A stretch of DNA of 64,000 nucleotides from Streptomyces sp. ML-6 (GTDB lineage Bacteria > Actinomycetota > Actinomycetes > Streptomycetales > Streptomycetaceae). The stretch spans positions 1,116,001 to 1,180,000 of the forward strand of contig NZ_JAOTIK010000001.1 in NCBI RefSeq assembly GCF_030116705.1. The letters run 5' to 3'. Both the position numbers and the translations under genes were made by a program. Of the stretch, positions 7,938 to 20,215 are shown piece after piece. The notes below the pieces were generated by a model, which was given only the letters and a program-made list of their open reading frames with translations, was not told the origin of the DNA and searched no databases. How positions within the stretch are numbered: position 1 is the stretch's first letter; every line of letters starts with the position of its first letter.

Positions 7938-9167
7938 GTGAGCAGCGACCCGTGGGGCCGTGTCGATGAGACCGGCACCGTGTACGTGCGGACAGCCGAC
8001 GGCGAGCAGGTCGTCGGATCGTGGCAGGCGGGTTCCCCCGAGGAGGCTCTGGCCTACTTCGAGCGCAAGTACGAGGGCATTGTGGTCGAGATCGGCCTCC
8101 TCGAACGGCGGGTGAAGACCACCGACCTGTCGGCCAAGGACGCCACGACCGCCATCGAGCACCTGCGCACGCAGGTGGACGAGCACCACGCCGTCGGCGA
8201 CCTCGACGCGCTGCGCAAGCGGCTCGACGCGCTCGTCGCGGCGGTCGACTCGCGGCGCGAGGAGCGCAAGGTCCAGAAGGCCAAGCAGACCGACGAGGCG
8301 AAGCGGGCCAAGGAGGCGCTGGTCGCCGAGGCCGAGGAGCTGGCGCAGAGCGAGCAGTGGCGCTCCGCGGGCGAGCGGCTCCGGGCGCTCGTCGACACCT
8401 GGAAGGGCCTGCCGAGGCTCGACCGCAAGTCCGACGACGAGCTGTGGCACCGCTTCTCGCATGCCCGCTCGGCGTTCTCCAAGCGCCGCAAGGCCCACTT
8501 CGCGTCGCTGGACGCCCAGCGCGAGGAGGCCCGCAAGGCCAAGGAGAAGCTGGTCGCCGAGGCCGAGTCGCTCTCCGGCTCCACGGACTGGGGAGCCACG
8601 GCCGCCCGTTACCGCGATCTGATGACGCAGTGGAAGGCGGCGGGCCGCGCCCAGCGCGAGGCCGAGGACGAGCTGTGGAACCGTTTCCGCGGTGCCCAGG
8701 ACGTCTTCTTCGCCGCCCGCAGCGAGGTCTTCGCCGAGCGGGACGCGGAGCAGGGCGAGAACCTCAAGCTCAAGGAGGAGCTCGCGGTCGAGGCCGAGCG
8801 GCTGGTGCCGGTGCAGGACCTGAAGGCGGCCAGGGCCGCGTTCCGGGCCATCAACGAGCGCTGGGAGGCCATCGGCCACGTGCCGCGCGACGCCCGCCCG
8901 AAGGTCGAGGGGCGGATGCATGCGGTGGAGCGGGCGCTCCAGGAGGCCGAGGAGTCGGAGTGGCGCCGGACGAACCCGGAGGCGCGTGCGCGTGCCGCGG
9001 GTCTGACCGGTCAGCTGCAGGCCGCCGTGGACAAGCTGCGTGCGCAGATCGACACGGCCCGCGCCTCGGGCAACAACGCCCGTGCCGACAAGCTGGCCAA
9101 GGAGCTGGAGGGCCGGCAGGCACTGCTCGACCAGGCGCTGAAGGGCCTGGAGGAGTTCGGCGGCTGA
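7938..9167 (+). CDS. DUF349-domain coiled protein
   Basis: This 409-residue, highly charged helical protein has three tandem DUF349 repeats of about 70-75 residues. Each is built around a Trp-containing helix (LVDTWKGL, LMTQWKAAG, INERWEAIG) and a DELWHRF/DELWNRF-type partner helix. An N-terminal beta-rich segment (1-35) precedes the helices, and a coiled coil ends the chain. DUF349 proteins are conserved in actinobacteria, but their biochemical role is not known to me. The GTG at 7938 is preceded by a very strong GGAGGAGG; the upstream in-frame extension lacks such a site. It has its own promoter and structured leader and ends at a strong terminator, so it is monocistronic. Confidence 0.88.
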   Translation: MSSDPWGRVDETGTVYVRTADGEQVVGSWQAGSPEEALAYFERKYEGIVVEIGLLERRVKTTDLSAKDATTAIEHLRTQVDEHHAVGDLDALRKRLDALVAAVDSRREERKVQKAKQTDEAKRAKEALVAEAEELAQSEQWRSAGERLRALVDTWKGLPRLDRKSDDELWHRFSHARSAFSKRRKAHFASLDAQREEARKAKEKLVAEAESLSGSTDWGATAARYRDLMTQWKAAGRAQREAEDELWNRFRGAQDVFFAARSEVFAERDAEQGENLKLKEELAVEAERLVPVQDLKAARAAFRAINERWEAIGHVPRDARPKVEGRMHAVERALQEAEESEWRRTNPEARARAAGLTGQLQAAVDKLRAQIDTARASGNNARADKLAKELEGRQALLDQALKGLEEFGG

Positions 9168-9187
9168 CGCCTCCCGACTCCGCCCGA

Positions 9188-9219
9188 GGGGCCTTTCCGC
9201 GTTCGCGCGGGAAGGCCCC
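9188..9219 (+). terminator. Intrinsic terminator of the DUF349 gene
   Basis: A 14-bp stem GGGGCCTTTCCGCG/CGCGGGAAGGCCCC with a TTCG tetraloop is followed by TTTCC, 20 bp past the stop codon. Confidence 0.9.
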
Positions 9220-9380
9220 TTTCCGTGTCCGGGGCGGCGCGGACGGCAACAAGGGGGCCAGGACAACTGCCGGAACCCTGCAGTGAACCGGGGCGGGCCG
9301 AGAAGGAATGGTCTTCGCACCGGCACGCTTCCCGCGCCGGATTCCACGCGTTCACCCACGCATGTGAGGCAGGTTCACCG

Positions 9381-9986
9381 ATGAGACCCACCCGTGTCGC
9401 CCTGAGTGCCGCAGCCGCCGTCCTCGCCCCGGCCCTTCTCCTGTCCGCTCCGGCCTTCGCCGCCGGACCGGCGTCCCCGTCCGCCACCGTCACCGCGGTG
9501 CAGGCGGACGGCGGATCGGACATCCCGGTGGACGAGATGTCCGACGACGACCTGAGGATCGCGATCCTGCGCATCCTGGCGGACGAGGACAGTGGCAAGC
9601 GGGTCGTGCGGGAGGCCAACGAGGCCCTGGACAACGGCACGACGGAAGCCATGCGGGCCTTCCTGAAGACCGGTTACCCGCTGGCCCAGGCCGAGGACGA
9701 CCAGGTCGCCCTCTTCCGCATCCTCGCCGATCCGGACTCCGGGAAGCGGGTCACCAAGGAGGTCACCGCGCTCCTCGAAACCGGTACCGCGCCGGAGATC
9801 CGCCAGTGGCTGGAGACCGGCTACCGCCTCGCCCAGGCCGAGGACGACCAGGTGGCCCTCTTCCGCATCCTCGCCCGCCCGGACCTCGGCGACGCGATGC
9901 GCGCGGCGGTCATCGAGGTCATCGACGGCACGCCCGAGGAGATGCGGTACTTCCTGGAGTACGGCCAGTACGAGGTCGACGCGTAG
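9381..9986 (+). CDS. Secreted ALF-repeat protein
   Basis: This 201-residue protein has a classical signal peptide (about 1-28, ending APAFAA). The mature part holds three copies of a roughly 49-residue module resembling the actinobacterial ALF repeat, each with RILAxxDSGKRV- and FLxTGYxLAQAEDD-type segments. The 16-residue stretch LAQAEDDQVALFRILA occurs identically at 101-116 and 150-165. ALF repeats are extracellular helical modules without a known enzymatic role. It starts at ATG 9381 with a weak GAGGCAGG upstream. The gene converges on rel with a shared hairpin. The near-identical DNA of two modules suggests recent internal duplication or gene conversion. Confidence 0.82.
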   Translation: MRPTRVALSAAAAVLAPALLLSAPAFAAGPASPSATVTAVQADGGSDIPVDEMSDDDLRIAILRILADEDSGKRVVREANEALDNGTTEAMRAFLKTGYPLAQAEDDQVALFRILADPDSGKRVTKEVTALLETGTAPEIRQWLETGYRLAQAEDDQVALFRILARPDLGDAMRAAVIEVIDGTPEEMRYFLEYGQYEVDA

Positions 9987-10002
9987 ACCACCCGGCCCGC
10001 CG

Positions 10003-12570
<2,568 letters not shown>

Positions 12571-12661
12571 GAGCGCTCCTCGTGCGGATCCGGATACCCG
12601 GAAAGGCCATCGTATCGACCCGGTGGCCGGTCCTCCCCCGGGGACCGTGAGACCCACCACA

Positions 12662-12705
12662 ACACGGTACGGACCCCCGGTTGTTCCCGGGGGTCCGTAC
12701 CGTGT
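12662..12705 (-). terminator. Strong terminator after apt, upstream of rel
   Basis: A perfect 19-bp stem (ACACGGTACGGACCCCCGG with its complement) and a 6-nt loop lie 36 bp past the apt stop. It should end or attenuate transcription from the yajC-secDF-apt unit before rel. Confidence 0.85.
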
Positions 12706-12740
12706 CGTGCGAGGTGGCGCCGCATGCGGTCCGAGGCGGC

Positions 12741-13292
12741 TCAGACCGTGATCAGCACTTCCAGCGGAGCGTCGCGCAGGCCCTGCCGCAGCCGGGTGCG
12801 TCCGGCCAGGAAGCCGAGCTCCATGAGGACCGCGACGCCCGCGACCTCGGCGCCGGCCCGGCGGATCAGCTCCAGCGAGGCCTCGGCGGTGCCGCCGGTC
12901 GCGAGGATGTCGTCGATGACCATGATGCGGTCGCCGACGGACAGGTCCTCCGCGTGGATCTCGATCTCGGCGGTGCCGTACTCCAGCTCGTACGCCTGGC
13001 TGAGCGTGGCTCCGGGCAGCTTGCCCGCCTTGCGGACGGGGACGAAGCCGAGGCCGGCCCGGACCGCGACCGGGGCGGCCAGGATGAAGCCGCGGGCCTC
13101 CAGGCCGACCACCTTCGTGGCGCCGTGCCGTACGCACAGCTCCGCGAGGGTGTCGGTGAGGGCCGTGAACGCCGACGGGTCCGCGAGCAGCGGGGTGATG
13201 TCCTTGAAGATCACGCCCGGCTTCGGGTAGTCCGGCACGTCGCGGATCCGGCTGAGCAGGAGCTCACGGGTGCTTTCGGTGGTGCTGGTCAT
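12741..13292 (-). CDS. apt: Adenine phosphoribosyltransferase
   Basis: Apt salvages adenine with PRPP to give AMP. The 183-residue product has the PRPP-binding loop [14 protein letters not shown] (about 123-136) and the N-terminal [15 protein letters not shown] signature. The ATG at 13290-13292 overlaps the secF stop (ATGA), so translation is coupled to secF. The yajC-secD-secF-apt-rel order is conserved in actinobacteria and puts purine salvage next to alarmone metabolism. A long hairpin follows the gene. Confidence 0.97.
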   Translation of the reverse strand: MTSTTESTRELLLSRIRDVPDYPKPGVIFKDITPLLADPSAFTALTDTLAELCVRHGATKVVGLEARGFILAAPVAVRAGLGFVPVRKAGKLPGATLSQAYELEYGTAEIEIHAEDLSVGDRIMVIDDILATGGTAEASLELIRRAGAEVAGVAVLMELGFLAGRTRLRQGLRDAPLEVLITV

Positions 13293-14392
13293 CTCAACGC
13301 TTCCCCGGGGTCCGGCCGTGGCCCCTGGGGGGGCTGCTGGCGCTGGCCGACGACCGCGGCGGCGGGGGCGGCGTCCTGGGCGGAGTCGTCCGAGGGGTCG
13401 CCCTCGGCGGACTCGCCCTTGGCGGCGGCCGCCGCGCGCTTGGCGAGGATCCGCTTCTTCAGGGCCTTCATCTGCGGGTCGCGTTCCTTGAGGTCGGCGA
13501 CGAGCGGCGTGGCGATGAAGATCGAGGAGTACGCACCGGCGGCGAGACCGACGAAGAGCGACAGCGAGATGTCGTTCAACATGCCGGCGCCGAGCACGCC
13601 GCCGCCGATGAAGAGCAGGCCGGCGACCGGCAGCAGTGCCACGACGGTGGTGTTGATGGAACGCACCAGCGTGCCGTTGATGGACCGGTTGGCGATCTCG
13701 CTGTAGGTCCAGCGGGTCTGCTTGGTGATGTCGACCGTGCTCTCCTTGAGGCTGTCGAAGACCACGACGGTGTCGTACAGGGAGTAACCGAGGATCGTCA
13801 GCAGACCGATCACGGTGCCCGGGGTGACCTCGAAGCCGACCAGGGCGTAGATGCCGACCGTGATGGTGATGTCGTGGATCAGTGCGACCAGGGCCGCGAC
13901 GGCCATGCGCCACTCGAAGGCGATGGCCAGGTAGATCACCACGAGGACCATGAAGATGCCGAGGCCGGTCCAGGCCTTGTTGGCGATCTGCTCGCCCCAG
14001 CTGGGGCCGACCAGGTCGGCGGCGATCTTCTCCGCGGGGACCTCGAGGTCCTTGGAGAGTTGTTCCTTGATCTGGTCCGACTTGGCGGTGTCGACCTCGG
14101 TGATCTGGATGCGCAGGCCGCCGTTGCCGAGCTTCTGGACGATCGCCTGGTGGCCGGAGGCCTCCGTCGCCAGGTCCTCCGCCTCGGCGACGGTGGCGCT
14201 GGTCTTCGGGGTGGTGAAGACCGCGCCGCCCTTGAACTCGATGCCCATGTTGAGGCCGCTGACCACCAGGCCGACGATGGCCGTGATGGTGATCAGGATC
14301 GAGACGCCGTACCAGATCTTGCGCTTGCCGATGAAGTCGTAGCCGACCTCGCCGCGGTAGAGACGGGCGCCGATGGTGCCGAGTCGCGACAT
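13289..14392 (-). CDS. secF: Protein translocase subunit SecF
   Basis: SecF pairs with SecD to drive proton-motive-force-dependent export after SecA. The 367-residue product shows the N-terminal TM followed by GIEFKGGAVF, a periplasmic domain (about 50-135), then five more TM segments. These include the conserved GIYALVGFEVTPGTVIGLLTILGYSLYDTVVVFD region (about 190-225, broken here by description) and NRSINGTLVRSINT. A C-terminal basic/Ala-rich tail of about 55 residues is extra to the core. It starts at ATG 14392 with AAGGAGG 5 nt upstream; the secD stop is one base away. Confidence 0.97.
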   Translation of the reverse strand: MSRLGTIGARLYRGEVGYDFIGKRKIWYGVSILITITAIVGLVVSGLNMGIEFKGGAVFTTPKTSATVAEAEDLATEASGHQAIVQKLGNGGLRIQITEVDTAKSDQIKEQLSKDLEVPAEKIAADLVGPSWGEQIANKAWTGLGIFMVLVVIYLAIAFEWRMAVAALVALIHDITITVGIYALVGFEVTPGTVIGLLTILGYSLYDTVVVFDSLKESTVDITKQTRWTYSEIANRSINGTLVRSINTTVVALLPVAGLLFIGGGVLGAGMLNDISLSLFVGLAAGAYSSIFIATPLVADLKERDPQMKALKKRILAKRAAAAAKGESAEGDPSDDSAQDAAPAAAVVGQRQQPPQGPRPDPGEALR

Positions 14393-14393
14393 C

Positions 14394-16160
14394 TCACGCC
14401 TCCTTCGGGTGAGTGGGGGCGGTGACACGGCGCGAGCGGCGCAGCGGCGGCTTGGCGCCGAGCCGCTTCGGGTCCAGGCCGGACCACGGGTGGCCGCTGG
14501 AGAAGAACTTCGTGCGGGCCATCAGCGTCATGAGGGGCTTGGTGAAGAAGAACACCACGACCACGTCGAGCAGGGTGGTGAGCCCCAGCGTGAAGGCGAA
14601 GCCCTGGACCTTGCCGACGGTGACGACGAAGAGCACCGCCGCGGCGAGGAACGAGACGAAGTCGGAGACCAGGATGGTGCGGCGGGCGCGCGGCCAGGCC
14701 CGTTCGACGGCCGGGCGGAGCGTACGGCCCTCGCGGATCTCGTCCCGGACCCGTTCGAAGTACACGATGAAGGAGTCGGCCGTGATGCCGATGGCGACGA
14801 TGGCGCCGCAGACCGCCGGGAGGTTCAGCGCGAAGCCGATGGCCGGGCCGAGCAGCGACATGAGCGTGTAGGTCAGGATGCCGGAGGTCAGCAGGCTCAG
14901 CAGGGCGATGAACGCGAGACCGCGGTAGTAGACGAGCAGGTAGATGACCACCAGGGCGAGCCCGATGGCGCCGGCGATCAGACCGGCCCGCAGCTGCTCG
15001 CCGCCGAGCGCGGCGGTGACGGTGGTGACGCTCTGCTCGCTGAACGAGAGCGGGAGCGCACCGTAGGAGAGCACGTTGGCCAGGTCCTCGGCGGACTGCT
15101 GGGTGAAGCTGCCGGAGATCTCCGCGCTGCCGCTGAGCGTCGTGCGGACGGAGGGCGCCGAGACGACTTCGCCGTCGAGCGCGATGGCGAACTGGTTCTG
15201 CGGCTGCTGCAGCTGGGAGAGCTTGCTGGTGATCTTCTGGAACTGCTTGGAGCCCTTGCCGGTGAACTCCATCTGGACGATCCACATGCCGCGCTGCTGG
15301 TCGAAGTTGGCCTTGGCGCTGTCGACCTCGGTGCCGGACACCTCGGACGGGCCGAGGATGTACTTCTCCGCACCGTCGGAGCTGCACGCGACCGTGCTGT
15401 CGGCGGGCTTGATTCCCCGCGCGGCCTTGGAGCGGAGTTCCTTGCTGGAGCAGTCGAGCTCCGCGAACTGCTTCTGCAGCTTGGTCTCGGCGGCGTCCCC
15501 CCCGGCGGAGGGCGACGGCGAGGCGTCGGTCTTCGGCTTGGTGCTCGCGTCCGGGCTCGGCGTGGAGTCGGCCTTGAGGGCTCCGGTGACCGCGCGGCCC
15601 TGGGTGGTGGCGGTCGCGCTCGGCGTCGCCGAGGACTTGTCCTTGTCGTCCTTGTCCGTCGCGGTGGCGCCCTCCGACGCCGAGGCGCTCGGGCTGGTGG
15701 ACGGGGAGGGCTTGCCGGACGACGAGGCGCCGGGGTCCGGGGTGGGCATGCCCTGGGCGACGGTCAGCACCGGCCGGAAGTAGAGCTTGGCGGTGGTACC
15801 GACCTGCTCACGGGCCTGGGCGGAGTTCGTGCCCTTGGGGATGTTGACGATGATGTTGCGATCGCCCTGGGTCTGGACCTCGGCCTCGGAGACCCCGAGA
15901 CCATTGACACGGCGCTCCATGATCTGGACCGCCGTCTCCATGTTGGTCTTGTTGACCGCCGATTCCTGGCCCGGCTCGCTCTTCGCCTCCAGCGTGATGG
16001 ACGTGCCACCCGCCAGGTCGATGCCGAGCCGCGGTGTCGGCTGATCAGCCAGGAACATCCCGCCGATGAGCGCGACCATGGCGATCAGGATCAGAGCCAG
16101 GGAACGCCCCGGCTTGCCCTGACCGCCGGACGCTCCCCGGCTCTTCTTCGGTGCTGCCAC
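14394..16160 (-). CDS. secD: Protein translocase subunit SecD
   Basis: This 588-residue SecD has an N-terminal TM (about 17-38), a LGIDLAGGTSITLEA motif, and a large extracytoplasmic domain. Within that domain a Ser/Ala/Thr-rich low-complexity insert (roughly residues 145-235) interrupts the P1 region and makes the protein longer than enterobacterial SecD. Five TM segments close the chain, with GITADSFIVYFERVRDEIREG as the recognisable family signature region. SecD assists late steps of Sec export. It starts at GTG 16160 with a purine-rich leader. It is packed directly against secF; yajC lies upstream, separated by about 145 bp and a hairpin. Confidence 0.96.
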   Translation of the reverse strand: MAAPKKSRGASGGQGKPGRSLALILIAMVALIGGMFLADQPTPRLGIDLAGGTSITLEAKSEPGQESAVNKTNMETAVQIMERRVNGLGVSEAEVQTQGDRNIIVNIPKGTNSAQAREQVGTTAKLYFRPVLTVAQGMPTPDPGASSSGKPSPSTSPSASASEGATATDKDDKDKSSATPSATATTQGRAVTGALKADSTPSPDASTKPKTDASPSPSAGGDAAETKLQKQFAELDCSSKELRSKAARGIKPADSTVACSSDGAEKYILGPSEVSGTEVDSAKANFDQQRGMWIVQMEFTGKGSKQFQKITSKLSQLQQPQNQFAIALDGEVVSAPSVRTTLSGSAEISGSFTQQSAEDLANVLSYGALPLSFSEQSVTTVTAALGGEQLRAGLIAGAIGLALVVIYLLVYYRGLAFIALLSLLTSGILTYTLMSLLGPAIGFALNLPAVCGAIVAIGITADSFIVYFERVRDEIREGRTLRPAVERAWPRARRTILVSDFVSFLAAAVLFVVTVGKVQGFAFTLGLTTLLDVVVVFFFTKPLMTLMARTKFFSSGHPWSGLDPKRLGAKPPLRRSRRVTAPTHPKEA

Positions 16161-16257
16161 CTTCTCGTTTCTCCCTGTCCAACCGCCCCGCGCCGGGTAC
16201 GCGCCCGAGCGGCCACGAAGTGTAGTGGGGACCCGCCCCCGCAGAAGATCGCACGGT

Positions 16258-16297
16258 CCGGGGAGTGTCGGACGCCGATGGGTCCGCCACTCCCCGG
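16258..16297 (-). terminator. Hairpin between yajC and secD
   Basis: CCGGGGAGTG pairs with CACTCCCCGG, and an inner CGGAC/GTCCG extends the stem. It begins 9 bp after the yajC stop. There is no T-tract, so it may be a partial terminator or an mRNA-processing or stability element inside the operon. Confidence 0.6.
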
Positions 16298-16305
16298 GGC
16301 GTGGA

Positions 16306-16764
16306 CTACTTCGCGTCGGCCTCGCCGTCGGTCTTGCCCTCGGACTTCTTGTCGGACTTGATGTCCGTCGGCTCGGCGTCGTCGGCCCCGGCCTTCTTCT
16401 CCAGGTCGATCGCGGCGTCGTCCGAGGCGTCCTCGGTCAGCGAGGAGGCGTCGTCCGGAACGATCGCGCCGTCGAGGGCGTCGTCGCCGTGGACGATGCG
16501 GTTGTACTCCTCGTCGTCGAGGACGGCGCCGACGGCGTTCTTGGCGTAGACGGCGTGCACGCCGGGCGCGACCTCGAGGAGGACGGTGTCGTCGTGAACC
16601 TCCTTGACGGTGGCGTACATGCCCCCGATCGTCCGGACGCCGGTGCCGGGCTGCATCTCGTTGCGCATCTGGACTGCGGCCGCCTGCTTCTTCTTGGCGG
16701 ACCGCGTCATCAGGAACATGGCCCCGATGAGCACGATGAAGGGGAGGAGAGTCACGGGATTCAC
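16306..16764 (-). CDS. yajC: Preprotein translocase accessory subunit YajC
   Basis: The 152-residue product has one N-terminal TM (about 3-20). The YajC core (GTGVRTIGGMYATVKEV, about 40-56) and a beta-rich cytoplasmic part follow. The C-terminal tail of about 50 residues is very rich in Asp, Glu, Lys and Ala, typical of streptomycete YajC. YajC joins SecDF in the holotranslocon. It starts at GTG 16764 behind GAAGGAAA. It is the first gene of the yajC-secD-secF-apt block. Confidence 0.95.
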   Translation of the reverse strand: MNPVTLLPFIVLIGAMFLMTRSAKKKQAAAVQMRNEMQPGTGVRTIGGMYATVKEVHDDTVLLEVAPGVHAVYAKNAVGAVLDDEEYNRIVHGDDALDGAIVPDDASSLTEDASDDAAIDLEKKAGADDAEPTDIKSDKKSEGKTDGEADAK

Positions 16765-16930
16765 GGGACGAGTTTCCTTCGCACGACCGCGCTGGAGGGC
16801 GGCCTGTATCTACGGGGGTGGGCACACCGACCTGCTAAGGGCGGCATCGGCGGAGTCTAAGCGAGTCCGCATCGATGGAACAACGCCCGAAGCCGTGCCG
16901 TGGTTCCTGCTTCGGCCAACCTGTGACACT

Positions 16931-18004
16931 TCACGCCCCGAACAGGCCCTGTTGTCCCTTTCCGCCGTGCTGCGGGGGTACGAGGCCGAGGTGGGCCCAG
17001 GCCGCGGGCGTCGCGATCCGGCCGCGCGGGGTCCTGGCCAGCAGTCCCTCCCGGACCAGGAAGGGCTCCGCGACCTCCTCGACCGTCTCGCGCTCCTCCC
17101 CCACCGCGACCGCGAGGGTGGACAGCCCGACGGGGCCGCCGCCGAAGAGCTTGAGCAGGGCTTCGAGCACCGCCCGGTCCAGCCGGTCGAGGCCCCGGGC
17201 GTCGACCTCGTACACCCCGAGGGCCGCGGCGGCGACCGGGCGGTCGATCCGTCCGTCGGCCTTGACCTGGGCGTAGTCGCGGACGCGGCGCAGCAGCCGG
17301 TTGGCGATGCGGGGGGTGCCGCGGGAACGGCCGGCGATCTCGGCGGCGCCCTCCGCGTCCGTCTCCACGTCGAGCAGGCGGGCGGAGCGGTGGATGACGC
17401 GTTCCAGTTCGGCGGGGGTGTAGAACTCCATGTGGCCGGTGAAGCCGAAGCGGTCGCGCAGCGGCGGCGGCAGCAGTCCGGCCCGGGTGGTCGCGCCGAC
17501 CAGGGTGAAGGGCGGCAGTTCCAGCGGGATGGCGGTGGCGCCGGGGCCCTTGCCGACGATGACGTCGACCCGGAAGTCCTCCATCGCCATGTAGAGCATC
17601 TCCTCGGCGGGGCGCGACATCCGGTGGATCTCGTCGAGGAAGAGGACCTCGCCCTCCTGGAGGGAGGAGAGGATCGCGGCGAGGTCGCCGGCGTGCTGGA
17701 TGGCGGGGCCGGAGGTGATCCGGATCGGTGCGCCCATCTCGGCCGCGATGATCATGGAGAGGGTGGTCTTGCCGAGGCCGGGGGCGCCGGAGAGCAGGAC
17801 GTGGTCGGCGGTGGCGCCGCGGGCCCTGGCCGCCTTGAGGACCAGGTCGAGCTGTTCGCGCACCTTCTCCTGGCCGACGAATTCGTCGAGGTCCTTCGGC
17901 CGCAGGGCCGCTTCGACCGCGGTGTCCTCGCCGTCCGCGTCGGCCCGGACGAGGCGCTCGTCGAGCCGCTCGTCGCTGTCGGGTCCGGTCTCGTCCCAGT
18001 TCAT
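16931..18004 (-). CDS. ruvB: Holliday junction branch migration helicase RuvB
   Basis: RuvB is the AAA+ motor of the RuvAB branch-migration complex. The 357-residue product has Walker A GAPGLGKT (73-80), Walker B LFLDEIHR (about 121-128), sensor segment ATTRAGLL, the arginine-finger neighbourhood PLRDRFG, and the C-terminal winged-helix [14 protein letters not shown]. The ATG at 18004 gives the family length. It follows ruvA after 83 bp. Order ruvC-ruvA-ruvB is the usual actinobacterial resolvasome operon. Confidence 0.97.
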   Translation of the reverse strand: MNWDETGPDSDERLDERLVRADADGEDTAVEAALRPKDLDEFVGQEKVREQLDLVLKAARARGATADHVLLSGAPGLGKTTLSMIIAAEMGAPIRITSGPAIQHAGDLAAILSSLQEGEVLFLDEIHRMSRPAEEMLYMAMEDFRVDVIVGKGPGATAIPLELPPFTLVGATTRAGLLPPPLRDRFGFTGHMEFYTPAELERVIHRSARLLDVETDAEGAAEIAGRSRGTPRIANRLLRRVRDYAQVKADGRIDRPVAAAALGVYEVDARGLDRLDRAVLEALLKLFGGGPVGLSTLAVAVGEERETVEEVAEPFLVREGLLARTPRGRIATPAAWAHLGLVPPQHGGKGQQGLFGA

Positions 18005-18087
18005 GTGGTCTGTCCCGCCTCGGATGGTTCGGTGCCGTGCGGTGCCCGGCCCGGCGTCGGGGGTGTCCCCGGGGTGTCGCGCCCCGG

Positions 18088-18714
18088 TCAGCGCGCGCGG
18101 TTGAGGGTCTGCAGGGCGGCGCGCAGCAGCTGCGGCACGGGGGGCCGGCCGCCCTCGGCGAGGGCCGCCTCGGCCTGCGGGGTGACGGCGGCGACCGCCT
18201 CGTCGGCCTCGCGGGTGGCGTAGCCGAGACCGATCAGGGCGGCCTGGAGCTGGTCGCTCCAGGAGGAGGTGACGGCGGTGCCGATGCCCTGCCGGACGCC
18301 GTGGGACCCGACGGGTTCTCCGAGCCTGTCCTTCAGTTCGAGGAGGAGCTTCTGCGCCCCCTTCTTGCCGATGCCCGAGACGGCGGTGAGCGCCTTCTCG
18401 TCGCCGGTGGCGACCGCGGTGCGCAGGGCGTCGGGGCTGTGGGTGGCGAGCATGGCCTGGGCGAGCCGGGGGCCGACCCCGCTGGCGGTCTGGAGCAGCT
18501 CGAAGACCTGCCGCTCGTCGTCGTCGGCGAAGCCGTAGAGGGTGAGGGAGTCCTCCCGTACGACGAGAGAGGTGGCGAGTCTGGCGTCCGTGCCGACCCG
18601 GAGGCCGGCGAGGGTGTTCGGCGTGCACTGGACGGCCATGCCGATGCCACCGACCTCGATCACGGCCGTGGTCGGGGCGAGTGCGGCCACGGGGCCGCTG
18701 ACGAAGGCGATCAT
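18088..18714 (-). CDS. ruvA: Holliday junction DNA helicase subunit RuvA
   Basis: RuvA binds the four-way junction as a tetramer and loads RuvB. The 208-residue product has the N-terminal OB fold, the tandem helix-hairpin-helix region ([14 protein letters not shown] and [16 protein letters not shown], about 78-130) and the C-terminal RuvB-binding domain (about 158-208). The ATG at 18714 overlaps the ruvC stop by ATGA, giving translational coupling. Confidence 0.97.
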   Translation of the reverse strand: MIAFVSGPVAALAPTTAVIEVGGIGMAVQCTPNTLAGLRVGTDARLATSLVVREDSLTLYGFADDDERQVFELLQTASGVGPRLAQAMLATHSPDALRTAVATGDEKALTAVSGIGKKGAQKLLLELKDRLGEPVGSHGVRQGIGTAVTSSWSDQLQAALIGLGYATREADEAVAAVTPQAEAALAEGGRPPVPQLLRAALQTLNRAR

Positions 18715-19271
18715 CGGGGGACCTTCCGGACGGGAACCGCGGGTGTACGGGGGGCGCGCCGGGCGGCGGCGGCGTGGGCCTGCTGGAGGCGGTTGACGGC
18801 GGGGGCGCGCCAGATGTGGCAGATGGCGAGCGCGAGGGCGTCGGCCGCGTCGGCCGGTTTCGGCGGGGCGTCGAGCCGCAGCAGCCGGGTGACCATCGCG
18901 CCGACCTGTCCCTTGTCGGCGCGGCCGCTGCCGGTCACGGCCGCCTTGACCTCGCTGGGGGTGTGCAGGGCGACCGGTATGCCGCGCCGGGACGCGCAGA
19001 GCATGGCGACGGCGCTGGCCTGGGCGGTCCCCATCACCGTACGCACGTTGTGCTGGCTGAAGACCCGCTCCACGGCGACGAACTCCGGCCGGTGTTCGTC
19101 GAGCCATTCCTCGATGCCGCGCTCGATGGCGACCAGCCGGTGGCCGAGTTCCGCGTCGGCGGGGGTGCGCACCACTCCGACGCCGAGCATCGTCAGGGGG
19201 CGGCCGGCGACGCCCTCGACGACGCCGACACCGCACCGGGTCAGCCCCGGGTCGACGCCGAGTACCCGCAT
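18711..19271 (-). CDS. ruvC: Holliday junction resolvase RuvC
   Basis: RuvC cuts Holliday junctions symmetrically. The 186-residue product keeps the four acidic catalytic residues: Asp7 in GVDPGL, Glu68 in VAVERVF, and Asp141/Asp144 in [11 protein letters not shown] basic Ala/Arg-rich tail ends the protein. It starts at ATG 19271 and is the first gene of ruvCAB; a strong terminator upstream isolates it from yebC. Confidence 0.97.
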   Translation of the reverse strand: MRVLGVDPGLTRCGVGVVEGVAGRPLTMLGVGVVRTPADAELGHRLVAIERGIEEWLDEHRPEFVAVERVFSQHNVRTVMGTAQASAVAMLCASRRGIPVALHTPSEVKAAVTGSGRADKGQVGAMVTRLLRLDAPPKPADAADALALAICHIWRAPAVNRLQQAHAAAARRAPRTPAVPVRKVPR

Positions 19272-19340
19272 GGGATGCCCCCTTCCGTGCCGATCGTTCA
19301 ACTGTTCCCGCAGGCTATCCGCTCGCACTGACAATGCGAC

Positions 19341-19372
19341 GGGCCGACGGGGTGTGTGTCCCCCGTCGGCCC
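19341..19372 (-). terminator. Terminator of yebC
   Basis: A perfect 12-bp stem GGGCCGACGGGG/CCCCGTCGGCCC with an 8-nt loop lies 30 bp past the yebC stop and upstream of ruvC. Confidence 0.85.
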
Positions 19373-19402
19373 GTCCGTGGAGGCCGTGCCGCTGAGCCGG
19401 GC

Positions 19403-20155
19403 TCAGGCCTCGACCTTCTCCATGACCTCGTCCGAGACGTCGAAGTTGGCGAAGACGTTCTGCACGTCGTCGCTGTCCTCCAGCGCGTCGATCAGCTTGA
19501 AGATCTTGCGCGCGCCCTCCTCGTCCAGCTCGACCTGCATGGTGGGCAGGAAGTTGGCGTCGGCGGAGTCGTAGTCGATCCCGGCCTCCTGGAGCGCGGT
19601 GCGGACCGCGACCAGGTCGGTGGCCTCGCTGACGACCTCGTAGTTCTCGCCGAGGTCGTTGACCTCCTCGGCGCCCGCGTCGAGCACGGCGCCCAGGACG
19701 TCGTCCTCGGTCAGCTCGCCCTTGGGGACGATCACGACGCCCTTGCGGTTGAAGAGGTACGACACCGAGCCCGGGTCGGCCATCGAGCCGCCGTTGCGGG
19801 TCATCGCGACACGCACGTCGGACGCGGCGCGGTTGCGATTGTCGGTGAGGCACTCGATGAGCACCGCGACGCCGTTCGGACCGTAACCCTCGTACATGAT
19901 CGTCTGGTAGTCGACGCCGCCCGCTTCGAGACCGGCACCGCGCTTGACCGCGGAGTCGATGTTCTTGTTCGGTACGGAGCTCTTCTTGGCCTTCTGGATC
20001 GCGTCCACAAGGGTCGGGTTCCCATCGGGGTCGGCACCCCCGGTGCGGGCGGCGACCTCGATGTTCTTGATCAGCTTCGCGAAGAGCTTGCCGCGCTTGG
20101 CGTCAATCACGGCCTTCTTGTGCTTCGTCGTAGCCCATTTAGAGTGGCCGGACAC
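19403..20155 (-). CDS. yebC: YebC/PmpR family protein
   Basis: The 250-residue product begins with the family hallmark [14 protein letters not shown] and contains the conserved [20 protein letters not shown] segment (about 90-110). YebC family members have been described as transcriptional regulators and more recently as ribosome-associated factors; which applies here is open. It is commonly adjacent to ruvC, as here. It starts at GTG 20155 behind GAAGGAGA. The acidic C-terminal third is family-typical. Confidence 0.95.
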   Translation of the reverse strand: MSGHSKWATTKHKKAVIDAKRGKLFAKLIKNIEVAARTGGADPDGNPTLVDAIQKAKKSSVPNKNIDSAVKRGAGLEAGGVDYQTIMYEGYGPNGVAVLIECLTDNRNRAASDVRVAMTRNGGSMADPGSVSYLFNRKGVVIVPKGELTEDDVLGAVLDAGAEEVNDLGENYEVVSEATDLVAVRTALQEAGIDYDSADANFLPTMQVELDEEGARKIFKLIDALEDSDDVQNVFANFDVSDEVMEKVEA

Positions 20156-20215
20156 TGCCTTCTCCTTCGCGTCACCAAAAACGATTCGAACCCGAGAGAT
20201 CCTACCGGGATCGAG

